A DNA stretch of 9,951 nucleotides, from contig JAEZUI010000085.1 of assembly GCA_023421115.1 (NCBI GenBank), positions 1 through 9,951 of the forward strand. Direction: 5' to 3'. This DNA is from Bacillota bacterium (GTDB lineage: Bacteria > Bacillota > Clostridia > Acetivibrionales > Acetivibrionaceae). The notes under the pieces were generated by a model, which saw only the letters and a list, made by a program, of their open reading frames with translations, was not told the origin of the DNA and ran no database searches. This document shows positions 7,449 through 9,951 of the stretch, in pieces (position 1 is the stretch's first letter; each line of letters starts with the position of its first letter). The position numbers were made by a program, and so were the translations under genes.

Positions 7449-7976
7449 ATGAGCTTTGATTTTGAAGATTATAAAACCCAAGGTGTAAAGGTAAATTACT
7501 ACTACATATGCAAAAGGAAGTTGTGGCTTTATTCTAAAGGCATAACCATGGAGCACTTGAGTGACAGGGTATTAAGCGGGAAAGTTCTCCATGAGACAGC
7601 CTATTCAAGACAAAAATCAAGAGAAGTTGTGATAGATGATATTCTTAAGTTGGATATTGTAGATGGTGACTTTGTTCGAGAGATAAAGCTAACTAGCAGA
7701 ATGTCAAACTCAGATAAAATGCAGCTGTTATATTACCTTTATTACTTAAGAAAAAGAGGTATTGAGAAAAAAGGAATTTTAAACTATGTTAAAGAAAAGA
7801 AGCAGGAATTTGTTGAATTAAGTGATAGGGATGAAGTAGAAATTGAAAAAGCACTTGTAGAAATAAAACACATATGCAGTATGGAAAAACCTCCTTCGTT
7901 AGAGAAAAATACCATATGTAAAAAATGTTCCTATTATGAGTTTTGTTATACAAAGGAGGAAGATGTAGATGGGTAG
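7449..7976 (+). CDS. cas4: Cas4 RecB-like nuclease with iron-sulfur cluster
   Basis: This 175-residue protein acts in spacer acquisition with Cas1-Cas2, trimming pre-spacers and ensuring the correct PAM and orientation. All landmarks are visible: C21 in CKRKLW and the C-terminal trio C157-x-x-C160 and C166 (CKKCSYYEFC) to hold a 4Fe-4S cluster; H48, D69 (LKLD), E78-x-K80 (REIK) and Q92 (QLLYYLYY) of the RecB-type active site. ATG 7449 is used because AAGG at 7437-7440 sits 8 nt upstream; in-frame GTG 7440 and ATG 7443 are too close to or within that site. A 35-nt gap separates it from cas3, and it overlaps cas1 by 8 nt. Confidence 0.95.
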   Translation: MSFDFEDYKTQGVKVNYYYICKRKLWLYSKGITMEHLSDRVLSGKVLHETAYSRQKSREVVIDDILKLDIVDGDFVREIKLTSRMSNSDKMQLLYYLYYLRKRGIEKKGILNYVKEKKQEFVELSDRDEVEIEKALVEIKHICSMEKPPSLEKNTICKKCSYYEFCYTKEEDVDG

Positions 7977-8946
7977 GGATTATTATATTTCAAGTAATGG
8001 TAGGCTTAAGAGAAAAGACAATACTATATACTTTGAAGATATTGCTGAATCAAGGAGAGCACTCCCAATTGAACAAATTGATTGCCTTCATATATTTGGT
8101 GAAGTAGACCTAAATACAAAGTTTATAAACTACATTTCAGAATATTCATTAATGTTGCATTTTTATAACTATTATGGTTTTTATACCGGCTCTTTTTATC
8201 CTAGAAAAAGAAGTGTATCAGGATTTTTGACAGTAAAACAGTCTCAATATTATCTAGACAAAGAATTTAGACTTTATTTGGCTAAATGTTTTATTGAAAG
8301 TGCAAAGTTTCATATTAGGAGAAATCTCAAGAATTATAAAGAGGTTACGGAGGATATATATGAAAACCTTGAAAAAGAGGTTGTAGACAATGCTAGAGAA
8401 ATTAATGAATTAATGGGTATAGAAGGGCGTATAAGAAATACTTATTATAAAAGTTTTAATCTTTTTCTTAGAGATGGATTCCACATGGGAAAACGGGAGA
8501 GACGCCCTCCTAGCGACCCTATTAACACATTAATATCATTTGGAAATAGTCTTATGTATACAACTGTTCTTGGACAAATTTATCATACTCAGCTAGATCC
8601 GTGTATAAGTTATTTGCATGAACCATCAACCAAAAGATTTTCGCTTAGTTTGGATATTGCTGAGATATTTAAACCTTTGATTGTTGATCCGGTAATATTT
8701 AATCTTGTTAATAACCGGATTATTAATAATGAGGATTTCAACATAAAAGATGGAATTTGCATGTTAAATGATTCTGGTAGAAGAAAATTTATTACCGAAT
8801 ATGACAATAAACTTGCAGTTACAATAAGACACAGGAAGCTTAATAGAAATGTTTCTTATAAGAGTTTTATACGGCTTGAATGTTATAAACTTATTAAGTA
8901 CCTAATTGATGACGATATATACAAACCTTTGAAAGCATGGTGGTAA
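7969..8946 (+). CDS. cas1: Cas1 CRISPR integrase
   Basis: This 325-residue metal-dependent integrase joins new spacers to the leader-proximal repeat as a Cas1-Cas2 complex. The beta-rich N-terminal domain (about 1-80) is followed by the helical catalytic domain, with metal ligands E152 (GIEGRIRNTYY), H217 (ISYLHEPS) and D229/E232 (SLDIAEIFKP). The conserved basic/proline stretch GKRERRPPSDPIN lies at about 174-186. The ATG lies 9 nt after GGAGG (7955-7959) and overlaps the end of cas4 by 8 nt. Length and motifs are complete, so the acquisition module looks functional. Confidence 0.97.
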   Translation: MGRDYYISSNGRLKRKDNTIYFEDIAESRRALPIEQIDCLHIFGEVDLNTKFINYISEYSLMLHFYNYYGFYTGSFYPRKRSVSGFLTVKQSQYYLDKEFRLYLAKCFIESAKFHIRRNLKNYKEVTEDIYENLEKEVVDNAREINELMGIEGRIRNTYYKSFNLFLRDGFHMGKRERRPPSDPINTLISFGNSLMYTTVLGQIYHTQLDPCISYLHEPSTKRFSLSLDIAEIFKPLIVDPVIFNLVNNRIINNEDFNIKDGICMLNDSGRRKFITEYDNKLAVTIRHRKLNRNVSYKSFIRLECYKLIKYLIDDDIYKPLKAWW

Positions 8947-8948
8947 AT

Positions 8949-9212
8949 ATGTTTGTTGTATTAACCTATGATATTGAAGTTAAGAAAATTAATAAAGTAA
9001 GAAAATTGCTTAAAAAGTATTTAGTTTGGACACAAAATTCTGTTTTTGAAGGTGAGATCACAGAAGGTAAATTACAAAAATGTATAGGACAGATTGGTAA
9101 AATAATTGACAAGAATGAAGATTCAGTGTATATCTATACAATAGACAATCCGAAAAATATTGTTAAGAACAAAATTGGAAAAGAAAAGGCTTTAGATGAA
9201 TTGATTTTGTGA
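8949..9212 (+). CDS. cas2: Cas2 CRISPR adaptation protein
   Basis: This 87-residue ferredoxin-fold protein forms the central dimer that bridges two Cas1 dimers during spacer integration. It opens with the typical MFVVLTYDI, with the conserved aspartate at D8, followed by the WTQNSVFEGEI segment characteristic of Cas2. I place the start at ATG 8949, 2 nt after the cas1 stop, since GGTGG (8939-8943) precedes it by 5 nt and the peptide then starts as Cas2 proteins normally do. The alternative ATG 8937 would add four residues and overlap cas1. It is the last gene before the leader. Confidence 0.95.
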   Translation: MFVVLTYDIEVKKINKVRKLLKKYLVWTQNSVFEGEITEGKLQKCIGQIGKIIDKNEDSVYIYTIDNPKNIVKNKIGKEKALDELIL

Positions 9213-9394
9213 TTTTGCAGCAAAGTGTTTTTTATGCGTAAGTCCTGTAATATATTAAAAATAAGTGCTACAAAGAAATATGGAATTTTGTTACAAGCAT
9301 TATAAGAGGTTTACTGCAGTTTGATTACATTTGAGGAATTGAGAAAGTTCTGAATAAGGCTTAAATAGGGCCTTTTAAAGTTTTGTAAAAATGG
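9213..9394 (+). promoter_or_regulatory. CRISPR leader
   Basis: This 182-nt gene-free, AT-rich stretch lies between cas2 and the first repeat, where the leader is expected. It contains a perfect 10-bp palindrome TAATATATTA (9248-9257) and a short CTTT/AAAG inverted pair (9372-9380) close to the first repeat. The leader should carry the array promoter and the site that directs Cas1-Cas2 to the first repeat. No clear terminator follows cas2, so read-through from the cas operon into the array is possible. Confidence 0.75.
9339..9366 (+). promoter_or_regulatory. Candidate promoter of the CRISPR array
   Basis: TTGAGA (9339-9344, five of six to consensus) is followed after 16 bp by TTAAAT (9361-9366, four of six). 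Transcription would begin near 9373, about 20 nt before the first repeat. The spacing and position fit; the boxes are moderate. Confidence 0.4.
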
Positions 9395-9951
9395 GAACTG
9401 CTTTAACTATGCGGGATGTAAAGTAATGACCCTTAATCAATGTAAGCATAGATAAGTCAAGAACTGCTTTAACTATGCGGGATGTAAAGTTGGTTCAATT
9501 ACAAGTTTTATAATTGTCCAGATTGAACTGCTTTAACTATGCGGGATGTAAAGTACTATAACATGGGGGTACAAAATACAAAGAGGGGGGAACTGCTTTA
9601 ACTATGCGGGATGTAAAGTTATTTAGTTTTATGAAATCAAATAATATTGTCCCTGAACTGCTTTAACTATGCGGGATGTAAAGGTTTTCAATATTAATGA
9701 GGTTGTAGTGCAAGAAATCGAACTGCTTTAACTATGCGGGATGTAAAGATTACTAGATTAAAAAATTTTAAAAATTTTCTCAAGGAACTGCTTTAACTAT
9801 GCGGGATGTAAAGTATAACCTCGAAGGGATAAAAAACCTTTTTAAAGAGGAACTGCTTTAACTATACGGGATGTAAAGCTTGACACAATTGACGTGTCAA
9901 CATGGGGCTCGTCTGAACTGCTTTAACTATGCGGGATGTAAAGTAGTCAAG
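9395..9951 (+). CRISPR. CRISPR array, nine visible 29-nt repeats, truncated by the window
   Basis: The repeat begins GAACTGCTTTAACTA and ends TGCGGGATGTAAAG (29 nt). Copies start at 9395, 9461, 9525, 9590, 9655, 9720, 9785, 9850 and 9915. Eight complete spacers measure 37, 35, 36, 36, 36, 36, 36 and 36 nt, and a ninth begins at 9944 and is cut off. All repeats are identical except the eighth, which has A instead of G at its 17th base (9866). The leader on the cas2 side and the cas gene direction suggest transcription on the + strand, giving crRNAs with an 8-nt tag ATGTAAAG. Within the repeat CTTTA (7-11) can pair with TAAAG (25-29). Near-identical repeats suggest an active or recently active array. 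Spacer targets cannot be told here. Confidence 0.99.
9880..9900. repeat. Perfect 7-bp inverted repeat within spacer 8
   Basis: TTGACAC (9880-9886) and GTGTCAA (9894-9900) are exact reverse complements separated by 7 nt, and lie wholly within one spacer. The spacer may have been taken from a hairpin or an operator-like palindrome in the invading DNA. The crRNA made from it could fold on itself. Confidence 0.85.

Noticed and set aside
9313..9347. Weak resemblance of the leader (ACTGC...GGAATTGAGAAAG) to the CRISPR repeat, suggesting a degenerate repeat or antitoxin-like mini-crRNA
   Set aside because: It needs a gap of about eight bases and shares only short words at the ends; chance is likely in such AT-rich DNA.
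9490..9654. Shared word ATTGTCC in spacers 2 and 4, hinting at related targets
   Set aside because: Only seven bases are common and in different positions; this is within chance for AT-rich spacers.

Overview
This window holds a complete type I-B CRISPR-Cas locus of the Cst1/Cst2/Cas5t ('Tneap') kind, with every gene on the + strand. The DNA is strongly AT-rich. The codon usage, the strong purine-rich ribosome binding sites and the best protein resemblances all point to an anaerobic, low-GC Firmicute of the Clostridia. The species cannot be fixed from the sequence alone.

Layout: positions 1-226 are non-coding and AT-rich, with an (AT)8 tract and weak promoter-like boxes. A HTH-WYL transcription factor (227-1195) comes first and probably regulates the locus. 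After a 49-nt gap with no visible terminator come cas6 (1245-1976), cas8b/cst1 (1992-3581), cas7/cst2 (3581-4465), cas5 (4452-5207), cas3 (5224-7413), cas4 (7449-7976), cas1 (7969-8946) and cas2 (8949-9212). Spacing between the cas genes runs from a 14-nt overlap to a 35-nt gap, so they look like one operon. A 182-nt AT-rich leader (9213-9394) leads into a CRISPR array with nine visible 29-nt repeats, which runs off the right edge.

How the genes work together: Cas1, Cas2 and Cas4 select, trim and insert new spacers next to the leader. Cas6 cuts the array transcript within each repeat. Cas8b, Cas7 (the backbone) and Cas5, probably with a Cas11-like small subunit, form Cascade around the crRNA. 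Cas3 (HD nuclease plus helicase) is then recruited to degrade the target. The small subunit has no gene of its own. An in-frame ATG at 3264 inside cas8b, preceded by a good Shine-Dalgarno sequence (AAAGGAG), would give a 105-residue protein of the expected size, so cas11 is probably nested there.

The overall system belongs to a known subtype. The points worth a second look are the nested cas11 start, a Cas6 whose only histidine lies outside the usual catalytic position, the WYL regulator heading the operon, a repeat with an atypical 3' tag, and a spacer with a perfect inverted repeat. Several coding regions are annotated here with starts chosen from the ribosome binding site rather than as the longest open frame (WYL, cas6, cas8b, cas3, cas4, cas2).
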